From Corynebacterium uropygiale (lineage in GTDB: Bacteria > Actinomycetota > Actinomycetes > Mycobacteriales > Mycobacteriaceae): DNA of 64,000 nucleotides. The notes below the pieces were generated by a model. That model had not been told where the DNA came from, made no database searches, and was given only the letters and a program-made list of their open reading frames with translations. The translations under genes and the position numbers were made by a program. The DNA lies in assembly GCF_021568315.1 (NCBI RefSeq), contig NZ_JAKGSI010000006.1, positions 1 to 64,000 of the forward strand, read 5' to 3'. Of this stretch, positions 25,624-36,050 are shown piece by piece; within the stretch, counting starts at the first letter, position 1; each line of letters begins with the position of its first letter.

Positions 25624-26972
25624 TGACCATCCTCCGACAACTCACCGCCCGCCGCACCGAGATGTCCCTGCTCATCATGTCAGCGGTGCTCATTGCGGTG
25701 CTCCTCGTGAACCTTGAGCTCTCCCAGGGCAACGCGATCACCACGGAAATGCTGTGGGTGATCGGCGGGTTCATTGGGATTTTCACCATCGCCCACCTGG
25801 CGCTCTGCGTGCTCGCACCCAAGGCGGACCAGGTGATGCTGCCCGTCACCTCCGTCCTCAACGGGCTCGGCCTAGTCATGATCTACCGCCTCGATCTCGC
25901 GACCAGCGCCGGCCTCGTCAACCGCCAGATCCTGTGGTCGCTCGTGGGCATCGCGCTGATGATCGGCGTGCTCGTCATCCTGCCGGATTACCGCGTGCTC
26001 ACCCGCTACAGCTACATCCTGGGGCTCGTCGGGCTCATTCTCCTCGCGCTGCCGCTCGTGTGGCCGACCAGCTTCGACGCCGACGCCCGCATCTGGATTT
26101 CCATCGGATCCTTCTCCCTCCAGCCCGGCGAGTTCTCCAAGATCCTCCTGCTGCTGTTCTTCGCCCAGCTGCTGGTGAGCAAGAGGGCGCTCTTCACCGT
26201 GGCGGGCTACCGCTTCCTCGGGATGGAGTTCCCGCGGCTGCGCGACCTCGCCCCGGTGCTCGCCGTGTGGGCCTTCGCCATCCTCATCATGGCTGGCGCC
26301 AACGACTTCGGCCCCGCCCTCCTGTTGTTCGCGACGGTGCTCGGCATGGTGTACCTCGCCACGGGGCGGACATCCTGGCTGCTCATTGGCGTGGTGCTCA
26401 TCGCGATCGGCGCGGTGGGGCTCTACTTCCTCTCCGACAAGATCCAGGAGCGCGTCGCCTACTTCCTTGACCCGACCTCCGGCTACCAGCTGTCGATGGG
26501 CCTGTTCGGCATGTCCTTCGGCGGGATCACCGGCACGGGGATCGGCCAGGGCTACCCCTACCTCGTGCCCGTGGCGGAATCGGACTACATCCTCGCCGCG
26601 ATCGGCGAGGAGCTCGGCTTCGTCGGCCTCAGCGCGATCCTCCTGCTCTTCACCATCTTCATCACCCGCGGCTTCCGCGTCGCCATGCAGGCGAAGGACT
26701 CCTATGGCACGCTCCTCGCTGCGGGCCTCTCCCTGACGATCGCCGTCCAGGTGTTCGTCGTCGGCGGCGGCATCACCGCGCTGCTGCCCATGACGGGCCT
26801 CACCACGCCGTTCATGTCCCAGGGCGGCTCCTCGCTCATGGCGAACTACGTGCTCCTTGGCCTCATTCTGCGGATTTCGCACATCGCGCGGGCGCCCCAG
26901 GAGGAGCTCCCCGCCCCGGCGAGCATGCAGCACACCGGCCAGATCCGCATCGTCGAAGGGGGGACCCGATGA
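25623..26972 (+). CDS. rodA: RodA: SEDS peptidoglycan glycosyltransferase
   Basis: A 449-aa SEDS-family protein with about 10 or more membrane helices. It polymerises lipid II glycan strands with a partner class B PBP. Conserved stretches are near the middle (SLQPGEFSKI and NDFGPALLLF) and in the C-terminal half (EELGFVG, and MTGLTTPFMSQGGSSL). The stop overlaps the pbpA start (ATGA). In this operon position it is usually called RodA rather than FtsW, whose gene normally lies in the dcw cluster. Confidence 0.92.
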   Translation: MTILRQLTARRTEMSLLIMSAVLIAVLLVNLELSQGNAITTEMLWVIGGFIGIFTIAHLALCVLAPKADQVMLPVTSVLNGLGLVMIYRLDLATSAGLVNRQILWSLVGIALMIGVLVILPDYRVLTRYSYILGLVGLILLALPLVWPTSFDADARIWISIGSFSLQPGEFSKILLLLFFAQLLVSKRALFTVAGYRFLGMEFPRLRDLAPVLAVWAFAILIMAGANDFGPALLLFATVLGMVYLATGRTSWLLIGVVLIAIGAVGLYFLSDKIQERVAYFLDPTSGYQLSMGLFGMSFGGITGTGIGQGYPYLVPVAESDYILAAIGEELGFVGLSAILLLFTIFITRGFRVAMQAKDSYGTLLAAGLSLTIAVQVFVVGGGITALLPMTGLTTPFMSQGGSSLMANYVLLGLILRISHIARAPQEELPAPASMQHTGQIRIVEGGTR

Positions 26973-28408
26973 ACCGCGCCATCCGGCACCTGTCGATCTT
27001 CTGCCTCGTTCTCACGCTCATTCTCATCGCGAACCTCACGTTCATTCACGGCTTCCGCCAGGAGCAATACGCGGAGAACCCGCACAACCCGCGCATCCGC
27101 ATTGAGACGCAATCCATCGCGCGCGGCGCCATCACCGCCGGCGGGCAGGTGCTCGCCCAGTCCCACCCCGACGACAAGGGCATCTACCACCGCGAGTACC
27201 CCACCAACTCCCCCGCCTACGCGCCCATCACCGGCTACCTCTCCTCCATCTACGGCATGTCCGGCCTCGAGAGCAGCTACAACGGCATCCTCAACGGAAC
27301 CGATGACTCCCTCATCACCAACCGCTGGCGGGAGACCTTCCTCGGCCGCGAGCACGGCGGGGCGAACGTCGAGACCACCCTCCAGCCGGCCGTCCAGGAG
27401 ACCGCCTACAACGCGCTCACCTCCTCCGGCTATGAGGGCGCCGTCGTCGCCCTGCGCCCGAGCACCGGCGAGATCCTCGCGATGGCCTCCACCCCCAGCT
27501 TCGACGCCAACAGCCTCGCCAACGAGGACACCGCCGAGGACAACTGGGCCGCCCTCAGCAACGACGCCACCAACCCCCTCCTCAACCACGCCACCCAGGA
27601 GACCCTGCCCCCCGGCTCCACCTTCAAGATCATCACGACGGCCGCCGGCCTGAGCAAGGGCTTCACCCCCGACTCCATGCTCACCGGCGCGCCCTCCATC
27701 ACGCTGCCCAACACGGAGCAAACCCTCACCAACTACAACGCCCAGCCCTGCGCCGGCGGCGGCGAGGTCCCGCTGCGCACCGCCTTCGCGCTGTCCTGCA
27801 ACACGGCCTTCGTCCAGATGGGCATCGAAGCCGGTCAGGACGCCCTGCGCGACACGGCCACGGCCTTCGGCGTCGGCGAGAACTACGACCTCGGCATCCC
27901 CAACGCCAAGGGCGCCCTCGGTGACCTGCCCGACGACGCGGCCCTCGGCCAATCCTCCATCGGGCAGCGCGACGTCTCCATGTCCGTCCTCCAAGCGGCC
28001 GTCATGGCCGGCACCGTGGCCAACCACGGCAAGCGCATGGAGCCGCACCTGGTCTCCCGCATCACGGGCGCCGACCTCAAAGAGATCCGCTCCACCAAGC
28101 CCAAAGAGCTCAACCAGGCCATCCCCGAGGACGTGGCCGACCAGATCCGCGACCTCATGATCGCCTCCGAGCGCTCCACCTCCGGGTACGGTGGGCAGGA
28201 CATCGCCTCCAAGACCGGCACCGCGGAGCACGGCGGGCCCGACGACCCCCCGCACACCTGGTACGTGGCTTTCGGCCCCTCCCAGGATGCGGACGTCGCG
28301 GTGGCCGTCGTCGTGAAAAACGGTGGCGGGCACGGGATGGGCGCCACGGGCGGATCCGTGGCCTCGCCGATTGGGCGAGCAGTCATCGAGGCGGCACTGA
28401 GGCAATAA
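26969..28408 (+). CDS. pbpA: PbpA: class B penicillin-binding protein
   Basis: A 479-aa transpeptidase that crosslinks glycan made by its RodA partner. An uncleaved membrane anchor occupies residues about 8-30. The active-site motifs are present in order: SxxK (PPGSTFKII), SxN (SCN in ALSCNTAF) and KTG (SKTGTAEHG). Length fits the short mycobacterial PbpA type without PASTA repeats. It overlaps rodA by 4 nt. Confidence 0.93.
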   Translation: MNRAIRHLSIFCLVLTLILIANLTFIHGFRQEQYAENPHNPRIRIETQSIARGAITAGGQVLAQSHPDDKGIYHREYPTNSPAYAPITGYLSSIYGMSGLESSYNGILNGTDDSLITNRWRETFLGREHGGANVETTLQPAVQETAYNALTSSGYEGAVVALRPSTGEILAMASTPSFDANSLANEDTAEDNWAALSNDATNPLLNHATQETLPPGSTFKIITTAAGLSKGFTPDSMLTGAPSITLPNTEQTLTNYNAQPCAGGGEVPLRTAFALSCNTAFVQMGIEAGQDALRDTATAFGVGENYDLGIPNAKGALGDLPDDAALGQSSIGQRDVSMSVLQAAVMAGTVANHGKRMEPHLVSRITGADLKEIRSTKPKELNQAIPEDVADQIRDLMIASERSTSGYGGQDIASKTGTAEHGGPDDPPHTWYVAFGPSQDADVAVAVVVKNGGGHGMGATGGSVASPIGRAVIEAALRQ

Positions 28409-28420
28409 AGGAGGTGGACA

Positions 28421-29824
28421 ATGACACAAGCAGATACTGAAGGCCGCGACCGGCTGCAGAGGCTCATCGGCGAGGACTACCGGCTCCACTGGATCATCGG
28501 GCACGGCGGCATGTCCACCGTGTGGCTCGCCGACGACGTCCGCCACGACCGCGAAGTGGCCATCAAGGTGCTCCGGCCGGAGTTCTCCGACAACACCGAG
28601 TTCCTCCACCGCTTCCGCAACGAGGCCCACACCGCGCAGTCCATCCGGCACCCGCACGTCATCACCACCTACGACTACCGGGAAATCCCCGACCCCGCCG
28701 GGCACACCTTCTGCTTCATCGCCATGGAGTACATCCGCGGCGAATCCCTCGCCGACCTCATCGCCCGCGAGGGCGCCCTCCCCGAGGACATGGTGCTCAC
28801 CGCCCTCGACCAGGCGGCGCACGGGCTCGCGGCCATCCACTCCCTGGGCCTCGTGCACCGGGACATCAAGCCCGGCAACCTGCTCATCACCCAAAGCGGG
28901 GCGGTGAAGATCACCGACTTTGGGATCGCGAAGGCCGCCGCCGCCGTGCCCCTCACCCGCACCGGCATGGTGGTGGGCACCGCCCAATACGTCTCCCCCG
29001 AGCAGGCCCAAGGCCAGCGCGTCACCGCCGCGAGCGACGTGTACTCGCTGGGCGTCGTCGGATACGAAATGCTCTCCGGCCACCGGCCCTTCAACGGGGA
29101 CAGTCAGGTGTCCGTGGTTCTCGCGCACATCAACGAGGCCCCGCCCGCGCTCTCCACCACCATCTCCGCGCCCACCCGCGAACTCATCGGCATCTCCCTG
29201 CGCAAGGACCCCACCACCCGCTTCGCCGACGGCGCCGAGCTGGCCACCGCCGTCACCGCCGTCCTCCACGGGCACCGGCCGCCGCAGCCCGCCGCCACCC
29301 GCGCGGGACGCGCCGCTGCCACCCCCGCCGAGCCATCCCCCTCCGCCGCGACCTCCTCCCTCGGGGCCGTCACGCAGAACCGCACGGCGTACCCCATGTC
29401 GGCGCAGGGGGCGGCGGGGCGTGCGGGGGCGGGCGGGCGCGCGGGGCGTGCGGCAGCGCGGCCGCAGCGACGCAAGCGCGGCGCGGGCCGTGGCTTCCTC
29501 ATTGGGCTGCTCGCGACCCTCATCCTCGTGCTGCTCCTCGGCGGCGGCATTGTGCTGGGAAGCCGCGTGAGCACCACAACGCCCACCACCACCCCCGTCG
29601 TCACCGAAACAGTGGAACCCAGCGAGCCCTCCGAGTACACCGAGTACACGCAGGCGCCGGTGGAGCCTGAGGACACGGTGGAGACGTCGGAGTCGGAGGA
29701 AACCTCGGAGCCCACGTCGTCGGAGGCGCCCCCGAGCACCACCAGCACCACGAGCCCCCTCTTCCCCGAGTACAGCACCACGATCATGACAACGGAGGCC
29801 ACCAGTGAACAGGCTTATCGCTGA
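28421..29824 (+). CDS. pknA: PknA: transmembrane Ser/Thr protein kinase
   Basis: A 467-aa kinase. The cytosolic domain (about residues 12-280) has the Gly-loop IGHGGMSTVW, catalytic Lys in AIKVL, HRDIKPGN and DFG (TDFGIAKA), and APE replaced by SPE as usual for the family. A basic Ala/Arg-rich juxtamembrane linker, a single membrane helix near residue 370 and a Thr/Ser/Glu-rich external tail follow. Perfect AAAGGAGG precedes the ATG. Its last 20 nt overlap pknB. It phosphorylates division and wall-synthesis proteins. Confidence 0.93.
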   Translation: MTQADTEGRDRLQRLIGEDYRLHWIIGHGGMSTVWLADDVRHDREVAIKVLRPEFSDNTEFLHRFRNEAHTAQSIRHPHVITTYDYREIPDPAGHTFCFIAMEYIRGESLADLIAREGALPEDMVLTALDQAAHGLAAIHSLGLVHRDIKPGNLLITQSGAVKITDFGIAKAAAAVPLTRTGMVVGTAQYVSPEQAQGQRVTAASDVYSLGVVGYEMLSGHRPFNGDSQVSVVLAHINEAPPALSTTISAPTRELIGISLRKDPTTRFADGAELATAVTAVLHGHRPPQPAATRAGRAAATPAEPSPSAATSSLGAVTQNRTAYPMSAQGAAGRAGAGGRAGRAAARPQRRKRGAGRGFLIGLLATLILVLLLGGGIVLGSRVSTTTPTTTPVVTETVEPSEPSEYTEYTQAPVEPEDTVETSESEETSEPTSSEAPPSTTSTTSPLFPEYSTTIMTTEATSEQAYR

Positions 29825-31688
29825 ACGCTACTCCCTCGGGGAGATCATCGGTAGCGGTGGAATGTCGGAGGTCTTCGCGGCGGAGGACACCCTCATCGGG
29901 CGCGACGTCGCCATCAAAATGCTGCGCACCGAAATGGCGCGCGACGTCAACTTCCGCGAGCGCTTCCGCCGCGAGGCCCAAAACTCCGGGCGCCTCAACG
30001 ACCCCAGCATCGTCGCCGTCTACGACACCGGCGAAACAGAGGTCGACGGCATCATGGTGCCGTTCATCGTGATGGAACGCGTTCACGGCCGCACCCTCCG
30101 CGACTTCGTCCGCGAGAGCGGCCCCCTCAGCCCCACCGAGGCGGCCTCCCTGCTCACCCCCGTGTGCCGGGCCCTCCAGCACTCCCACGACGCCGGCATC
30201 ATCCACCGCGACATCAAGCCCGCCAACATCATGATCACCAACAGCGGAGCCGTCAAGGTCATGGACTTCGGCATCGCGCGGGCTCTCGACGACTCCACCT
30301 CCGCCATGACGCAGACCTCCGCCGTCATTGGCACCGCCCAGTACCTCTCCCCCGAGCAGGCGCGCGGCAAGAACGCCGACGCCCGCTCCGACCTGTATGC
30401 GCTGGGCTGTGTCCTCTACGAGGCAGTCACCGGGCAGCCGCCCTTCCAGGGCGAGACGCCGTTCGCCGTCGCCTACCAGCACGTGCAGGAGACGCCGACG
30501 CCCCCATCCGAGATCATCAACCTGTCTGGACAAGAGGCGCTCAACATTGACGCGGTGGTGCTCACCGCCATGGCGAAAAACCCCGCCGACCGCTACCAAA
30601 GCGCCGCCGAAATGGCCGATGACCTGGACCGACTCAGCCGCCACGCCGTCACCCGCGCCGCGAGTGCCCACGTGCAGGAGACGCCGACGGCGCTGCACCC
30701 TGCCGTGGTGCCGGAGGAGCGCGAACACGGGGGCGCCCCACGCTGGCTCGGGACGCTCGCGGGCATCCTCACCGTGGTGGCGCTGCTGGTGGGTGGTGCG
30801 TTCGCGTGGGACTACTTCGACTTGGGCGCCAAGCTGGGCATTGGGTCCTCGCGGGAGCTCGTAGAGGTGCCGGACGTCACCGGGCAGCAGCAGGCTGAAG
30901 CGACCACCGCCCTCGAGCGAGCGGGGCTGCACGTCGAGGTCAGCGAGGAGCCGAACCCCGACACGCCGCGCGGCACGGTGCTGCGCACCAACCCCGGCGC
31001 CGGTTCGGAGCTGCAGCGCGGCACGTCGGTGACGCTGGTCGTGTCCGCGGGGCGCGAGGTGACCGAGGTGCCGGACGTCCGAGGGAAGACTGTCGATGAG
31101 GCGGCGAACATCCTCAAGGACGTGGAACTCGAGATTGATTCCTCCGTGCGGGAGGAACCCGACGAGGAGGTGCCCGAGGGACACGTCTCGGAGCAGAACC
31201 CCGCGGCGGGGGCACAGCTGTCCAAGGGCTCGAAGGTGCGGCTGACCGTATCCACCGGGCCCGAGAAGGTGCGTATGCCTGATATTTCCGGCATGAAGTG
31301 GGATCGGGCGCGGACCATCCTCGAAGACGTGGGGCTGCACGCCCAGCCGAACTGGGTCGATGACCGTGCAGAAGAGGGCACGGTGGTCGGGCCCATGAAC
31401 GCCGGTGAGGAGATCAAGCGGGACGAACCGCTCACCATCAACGTGTCGAACGGCATGCTCATTGCGATGCCCGACATCGGCCGCATGACTGCGGGCCAGG
31501 CTGTCAGCGCACTGCGCAGTGCCGGGTGGCAGGGGCGCGCCGACCAGCTGCGAGCTGGCGAGACGGTACGGACCCCGCTGATCACGGATGAGGGGAAGAT
31601 CGCTGATTTCACCCCGAAGATCGGCCAAGACCTGCGCAAGGATGCGGTGGTTGAGGTGCGGTATTGGAAGTTCGATCTTCTGCCCTAA
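29805..31688 (+). CDS. pknB: PknB: PASTA-domain Ser/Thr protein kinase
   Basis: A 627-aa kinase. The N-terminal kinase domain (about 1-275) has GSGGMSEVF, AIKML, HRDIKPAN and MDFGIARA. A membrane helix lies near residue 325, followed by four external PASTA repeats beginning VEVPDVTG, TEVPDVRG, VRMPDISG and IAMPDIGR. PASTA repeats bind muropeptides or lipid II, so the kinase reports wall status to FhaA, CwlM and the MurJ pseudokinase. The GTG start is inside pknA; no separate promoter is seen. Confidence 0.95.
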   Translation: MNRLIAERYSLGEIIGSGGMSEVFAAEDTLIGRDVAIKMLRTEMARDVNFRERFRREAQNSGRLNDPSIVAVYDTGETEVDGIMVPFIVMERVHGRTLRDFVRESGPLSPTEAASLLTPVCRALQHSHDAGIIHRDIKPANIMITNSGAVKVMDFGIARALDDSTSAMTQTSAVIGTAQYLSPEQARGKNADARSDLYALGCVLYEAVTGQPPFQGETPFAVAYQHVQETPTPPSEIINLSGQEALNIDAVVLTAMAKNPADRYQSAAEMADDLDRLSRHAVTRAASAHVQETPTALHPAVVPEEREHGGAPRWLGTLAGILTVVALLVGGAFAWDYFDLGAKLGIGSSRELVEVPDVTGQQQAEATTALERAGLHVEVSEEPNPDTPRGTVLRTNPGAGSELQRGTSVTLVVSAGREVTEVPDVRGKTVDEAANILKDVELEIDSSVREEPDEEVPEGHVSEQNPAAGAQLSKGSKVRLTVSTGPEKVRMPDISGMKWDRARTILEDVGLHAQPNWVDDRAEEGTVVGPMNAGEEIKRDEPLTINVSNGMLIAMPDIGRMTAGQAVSALRSAGWQGRADQLRAGETVRTPLITDEGKIADFTPKIGQDLRKDAVVEVRYWKFDLLP

Positions 31689-31729
31689 GCTAGTGGGGTA
31701 CGAAGGCGCCACGGTACGAAGGAGAGATT

Positions 31730-31999
31730 ATGCCCAAGGCAAAGATGACGAAGCCGGAGATCCCCTCTGGCGGTAGCTCGAGTATGAATCGGGCACCGGT
31801 GAAGGTGAATGCCGATGGCACGCCGAAGTGGTACATGACCATCATGTTTTTCTTCATGCTGGCGGGGTTGGCGTGGATCATCGTGAACTATCTGGCTGGC
31901 AACCAGATCCCTCTCATGACGGAGCTGGGCGCGTGGAATTATCTCATTGGCTTTGGCCTCCTGATCATTGGTCTCCTGATGACGATGGGGTGGCGTTAG
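31730..31999 (+). CDS. crgA: CrgA: cell-division protein
   Basis: An 89-aa protein with a polar N-terminus and two membrane helices (about residues 33-55 and 68-87), the CrgA pattern with conserved NPKWY-like ([11 protein letters not shown]) and WNYLIGFGL stretches. CrgA stabilises the divisome and is nearly always found beside pknB. AAGGAG precedes the ATG. Its last four bases overlap the HNH gene on the opposite strand. Confidence 0.9.
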   Translation: MPKAKMTKPEIPSGGSSSMNRAPVKVNADGTPKWYMTIMFFFMLAGLAWIIVNYLAGNQIPLMTELGAWNYLIGFGLLIIGLLMTMGWR

Positions 32000-33372
32000 C
32001 AGCGCAAACGCGTCGAGGGGGTCATTCTCTTCCTCCGTCTTATTCGGTTCTTTGCCGACTGTGATGCCCGCACCGTGGTGTTGACCTGCAACCCGGGGTG
32101 CGGGTTTTCGTGTGTGGGTGGTGGGCGGTACCCGATGGTGCCGGTGTCGGGGTCGCGGTCAGCGTAGCCCCGGTTGCCGGCGCCGTTGCGGGCGTCATTG
32201 TTACTCATGTGGTGGCAGCGACAGAGGAGAGTGAGATTCTCGATGTCGGTTGGGCCGCCAGAGAACCAGGATTCCATGTGGTGGGCGTCGCATTGTGTGG
32301 CCGGCTGATCACAGCCGGGGTGCGTGCAGCAGAAGTCCCGCGCGAGAAGCGCGATGCGCTGGAATGGGGTGGCCAGGCGCTCGGCGCGGCCGACGTGGAG
32401 GGGATCCCCGGTGTCGGCGTCGTGAACGACAACGTAGTGGTATTTCGCGGATCCGAGGCGGAGGACGTCCAGCGGCGAGAGTTCCACGCCGGTGTTGGTC
32501 GCGTACCGGTGATGGAGCAGCGAGGTGGCGTCGGTGACATCGTCGACGTCCTCGGAGGTGAGGGACAAGACGACACTGGCCAGGCCACTGCGCTGGGTGT
32601 GAGTCCAGCTGTGCTGGCGGATCATCTGCGCAAAGGCGTCGAAGCGACGCTGCGTGAGGGAGCGTTTGTCATTCTTAGCGGCTGTTCCAAGCAGATGACC
32701 AGGACGCTTGGAGGGCGCGAGGAGGCTCTCCATAACGGCGAGCTCTGCGCGCGGCAAGTAGCCCGAGAAATAGGCGCCGCCATCAGCGTCTGGGCGCTGG
32801 ATCATGAAGCGCCGCTTGCGGATGTCGGCAAAGGGATCGGTGTCGGTGGGATAGTGGGCGTTTGCCTTGCGGATCCGGGTGCGCATCCAGTGCCGGAGGT
32901 CTTCCGGAGAACGCTCGGCAGCTTCGTGGATCGACTCATGGTAGATGCGCTCTTTTTCGGCGGCGGCTTTGTCGCAGAGTCTGCCCAGTTCTTGCGTGAT
33001 GATGGTGCGCTTTTCTGAGCTGAGGGTGGGCGAGTGGTCGTCGTCCTCTCTCCCATTTCCGCTGTGCGGATCTGCCATGGAAAAGGCGAGTTGGGCGTTC
33101 CTCATGCGCTGGAGGGCATCGCGACGCGACAGCCCCATTTTCTCGATGAAAAAGTCCACCGTTCGTCGTGAGCCCACCAACTGTCCCGCGCCGGCAAGAT
33201 CAGCCGCATAGGTGGTGGCATTGTCGATAGCGGACTTGAGGTTGAGCACCTCCTCGAGGCGAACGATCTCTTCGTGATTGGCATCAAATAGTGCTGACGT
33301 CGGGACGCGGAAGACCGCCAGAATGGCTGCCATGTGCTGCGCAATAGCGTCGACGTGTGGGCGAATATCCAC
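31996..33372 (-). CDS. DUF222 protein with C-terminal HNH nuclease domain
   Basis: A 458-aa protein. Residues about 20-300 match the DUF222 region of the actinobacterial 13E12/HNH family. The C-terminus carries a zinc/HNH core: CTHPGC, then [26 protein letters not shown]. Members are abundant and of uncertain role, often mobile-like and present in several copies. GTG 33372 has GGGAGG 7 nt upstream. It starts at the edge of the DnaA-box-rich gap at 33.4-33.8 kb. Confidence 0.82.
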   Translation of the reverse strand: MDIRPHVDAIAQHMAAILAVFRVPTSALFDANHEEIVRLEEVLNLKSAIDNATTYAADLAGAGQLVGSRRTVDFFIEKMGLSRRDALQRMRNAQLAFSMADPHSGNGREDDDHSPTLSSEKRTIITQELGRLCDKAAAEKERIYHESIHEAAERSPEDLRHWMRTRIRKANAHYPTDTDPFADIRKRRFMIQRPDADGGAYFSGYLPRAELAVMESLLAPSKRPGHLLGTAAKNDKRSLTQRRFDAFAQMIRQHSWTHTQRSGLASVVLSLTSEDVDDVTDATSLLHHRYATNTGVELSPLDVLRLGSAKYHYVVVHDADTGDPLHVGRAERLATPFQRIALLARDFCCTHPGCDQPATQCDAHHMESWFSGGPTDIENLTLLCRCHHMSNNDARNGAGNRGYADRDPDTGTIGYRPPPTHENPHPGLQVNTTVRASQSAKNRIRRRKRMTPSTRLRC

Positions 33373-33539
33373 GGTCTTACCTCCCCCCTCAGTGTTCTTG
33401 AGGGCAAGAGTACCGCGGCCATCCCGTTAGCGCAAGGGTGTTCGAAAATAAATTTCGACGCATGCACTACCACTGTACAACACCAGCAGATCCCCCTCGA
33501 TTCGAACACATGGACCCCCTCCACAAGTAAGTAACACCA

Positions 33540-33825
33540 TGCGGATAAAGTTATCCACAGGTTGTGGAGTTCTCTGTGGATAATGTGCATCTCCCCACAA
33601 TTCACGCAGTTTTCCCCAGCTGTGGAAAACTCTGTGCACAATTTCCACGACCTGGGGATTCTGTTCGAAACTCCATGAAAATCCCAGGTCACCGCGGAGC
33701 TTATCGGCGCCCTTCCAGTATGTGTTCGATGAATTACAATTCTGCGATTATCCACAATGTGGAAAACTTCTGTGGAGAACTCGTGCCCCTGGGGATAGTG
33801 GAAAACTCCTGAGGAATCCACAAGC
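33540..33825. other. Intergenic DnaA-box cluster away from dnaA
   Basis: The 471-bp gap 33373-33843 holds no convincing gene. It contains three perfect DnaA boxes: TTATCCACA at 33551-33559 and 33748-33756, and TGTGGATAA at 33575-33583. Near matches include TGTGGAAAA at 33621-33629 and 33758-33766, TGTGGAGAA at 33771-33779 and ATCCACAAG near 33817. Local AT content is raised. The layout resembles an origin or DnaA-titration locus, although it lies about 13 kb from dnaA. Confidence 0.7.
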
Positions 33826-33843
33826 CCCCATCAGCTCCCCCTC

Positions 33844-34503
33844 TCACACCGCCAGCGTGAGCACCACGATCCCGTACACGACGGCGAAAAGCCCCAGCAT
33901 CGCCCAGGGGAGCGCGCGGAGAAAGCGCGGGTTCCCGCTAAGTTGTATGTACAACCCCGCAATGATCGCTCCGCCAGCAAGTCCCCCCAGGTGGCCGGCC
34001 ACGGAGATGGAAGAGACCAGGAACGTCCCCACCACGTTGATTCCCAGAAGGGTGAGGGGCGTGGCCAGGCTGAGGCCCTTCTGGTGATAAATCACGATGA
34101 GGATCGCCATCAGCGCAAAGATCGCGCCGGACGCGCCGAGCGTCGGCGTAAGGGGCTGGAAGTACAGGATCGCCGCGGAGGATGCGAGCCCGCCCGCCAG
34201 GTAGAGCGCGAGGAAGCGGGCGCTGCCGAAGGCGATCTCCGTCGCGCCGCCGACAAACCACAGCATGACCATGTTGAGGAGGAGGTGCTGGATATCGACG
34301 TGCATGAAGAGCGCGGTGATCCCCCGGAGGGGGCCGGTGGCGTCGTGAAGGACGGCAGGGCCCCAGAGCAGTGTGGATTCGCCCAGCGGGCTCCACGCCG
34401 TGCCCGAGATCCCGCGCGCCTGGAGCGCCGCGAGCAACCAGAGCAGCGTGGTGGCGAGGATGATGGTCACCGTCGCGGGCACTCGTTGAATTGTCGTTCT
34501 CAT
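33844..34503 (-). CDS. Rhomboid-family intramembrane serine protease
   Basis: A 219-aa membrane protein with six or seven helices. The catalytic Ser is in TLGASGAIFA and the His in VAGHLGGLAGG, the rhomboid dyad; the HxxxN-type motif appears as HVDIQHLLLNMVML. It cleaves substrates within the bilayer, targets unknown. ATG 34503 is chosen because GGAAGG lies 7 nt upstream; TTG 34509 would have no proper spacing. Confidence 0.88.
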   Translation of the reverse strand: MRTTIQRVPATVTIILATTLLWLLAALQARGISGTAWSPLGESTLLWGPAVLHDATGPLRGITALFMHVDIQHLLLNMVMLWFVGGATEIAFGSARFLALYLAGGLASSAAILYFQPLTPTLGASGAIFALMAILIVIYHQKGLSLATPLTLLGINVVGTFLVSSISVAGHLGGLAGGAIIAGLYIQLSGNPRFLRALPWAMLGLFAVVYGIVVLTLAV

Positions 34504-34603
34504 GGTCAATCCTTCCAGTCAGCCCCCACGCTCCCCCCATGCGCCGCGCAAAGCCGCGCAAAGCCGCGCGCCCCACGCCCCACCCCTGTGGTCCCGACGC
34601 AAA

Positions 34604-34653
34604 ACCCCCGCCCGGGTTCGGCGCGGTGCGCGCAGCTCAACCCAGACGGGGGT
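34604..34653 (-). terminator. Terminator downstream of ppiA
   Basis: ACCCCCG at 34604-34610 pairs with CGGGGGT at 34647-34653, with an inner GGGTT/AACCC stem. On the minus strand a TTTT run follows the hairpin, 43 bp past the ppiA stop. Confidence 0.65.
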
Positions 34654-34696
34654 AGTGGCGTCGGCGGGAAACCGGGGCGGGCTTCCCGCCTCACGG

Positions 34697-35221
<525 letters not shown>

Positions 35222-35342
35222 GCGGCCCATCATAGGTCATCGCTTCAGTGGAGGCACCCCAAAGCGGGGCAGTTTAGACGTAGTCTAGAAAGGGACAAGA
35301 GCGCATTTCCCGCGCCCACACTTAGCCAAGATGAGGAGAGAG

Positions 35343-36032
35343 ATGAATCTCAGCACCATCCGCCTGGCGAGCAGTGGTATCCACACCGCCTGGACGAGCT
35401 TCAACGACTATCGTCGCCGCAAAACCGCCGAGGCCTATGACGCCCTCGCCGACGCCACCGGCGACATCGACCTCGAGGCCCTCAAGGACCGCGGCTCCAG
35501 CCTTCTCGACGACTCCCGCAAAGAAGCGGGCCGCGTCACCCAGGCCGCTCGGATCCGTCTCTCCAAGGCGCTCGACGCGGCCAGCGAGCAGGGCAAAGAG
35601 CTCGCCGAGCAGGGCAAGGATCTCGTCGCTCAGGCGGACAAGTCCAGCAAGAAGCTCACCAAGAAGGCCCGCAAGAAGGCCAACAAGAAACTCGGGAAGA
35701 AGGACAAGAAGCGCTGCTGGCTGACGTGGCTTATCGTTCTCGCGGTGAGCGCCATCGCCGGCGTCCTGGCCTGGGTGTTCTTCGGCCGCAAGGAGCAGCC
35801 CGGCACCACCCCGCCGCGCGTGGAAGAATACGGCAGCGACGAGGACACCTCCTCGACCCTCGTCTACAGCACCTCCACCCCCTCTGAGGGCTCGACGGAG
35901 GACCAGGAGCAGGAGATCGACTCCGAGGAATTCCTCGCTGACCTCGACGAACAGCTGCAGCAGCACCAGGAGACCACGGGCCGCCACGCGCTGATCGAGG
36001 ACCCCGAGGAGGACGACCAGCCGAAGAACTAA
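35343..36032 (+). CDS. Lys-rich single-pass membrane protein, function unknown
   Basis: A 229-aa protein. Residues 1-100 are helical and coiled-coil-like, with repeats such as EQGKELAEQGKDL, and end in a strongly basic stretch (SKKLTKKARKKANKKL). One membrane helix (LTWLIVLAVSAIAGVLAWVF) follows, then a very acidic Ser/Thr/Glu-rich tail. By the positive-inside rule the coiled part is cytoplasmic and the acidic tail external. ATG 35343 has GGAG 4 nt upstream. I do not recognise a named family; similar proteins occur at this position in corynebacteria and mycobacteria. Confidence 0.75.
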   Translation: MNLSTIRLASSGIHTAWTSFNDYRRRKTAEAYDALADATGDIDLEALKDRGSSLLDDSRKEAGRVTQAARIRLSKALDAASEQGKELAEQGKDLVAQADKSSKKLTKKARKKANKKLGKKDKKRCWLTWLIVLAVSAIAGVLAWVFFGRKEQPGTTPPRVEEYGSDEDTSSTLVYSTSTPSEGSTEDQEQEIDSEEFLADLDEQLQQHQETTGRHALIEDPEEDDQPKN

Positions 36033-36050
36033 CACCCCGTTTAGTGCTGA

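Noticed and set aside
26846..29275. 809-aa minus-strand open frame opposite pbpA and pknA
   Set aside because: Spans two solid genes on the other strand and is Gly/Val/Asp-rich nonsense of the kind expected from antisense of high-GC genes.
31996..33372. DUF222-HNH gene as a homing or restriction element
   Set aside because: There is no partner methylase, intron or intein context; the family is widespread in actinobacteria as a stand-alone gene.
33564..33812. 82-aa open frame in the DnaA-box gap
   Set aside because: Start lacks a ribosome site, the composition is unlike neighbouring genes, and the repeats are explained by DnaA boxes.
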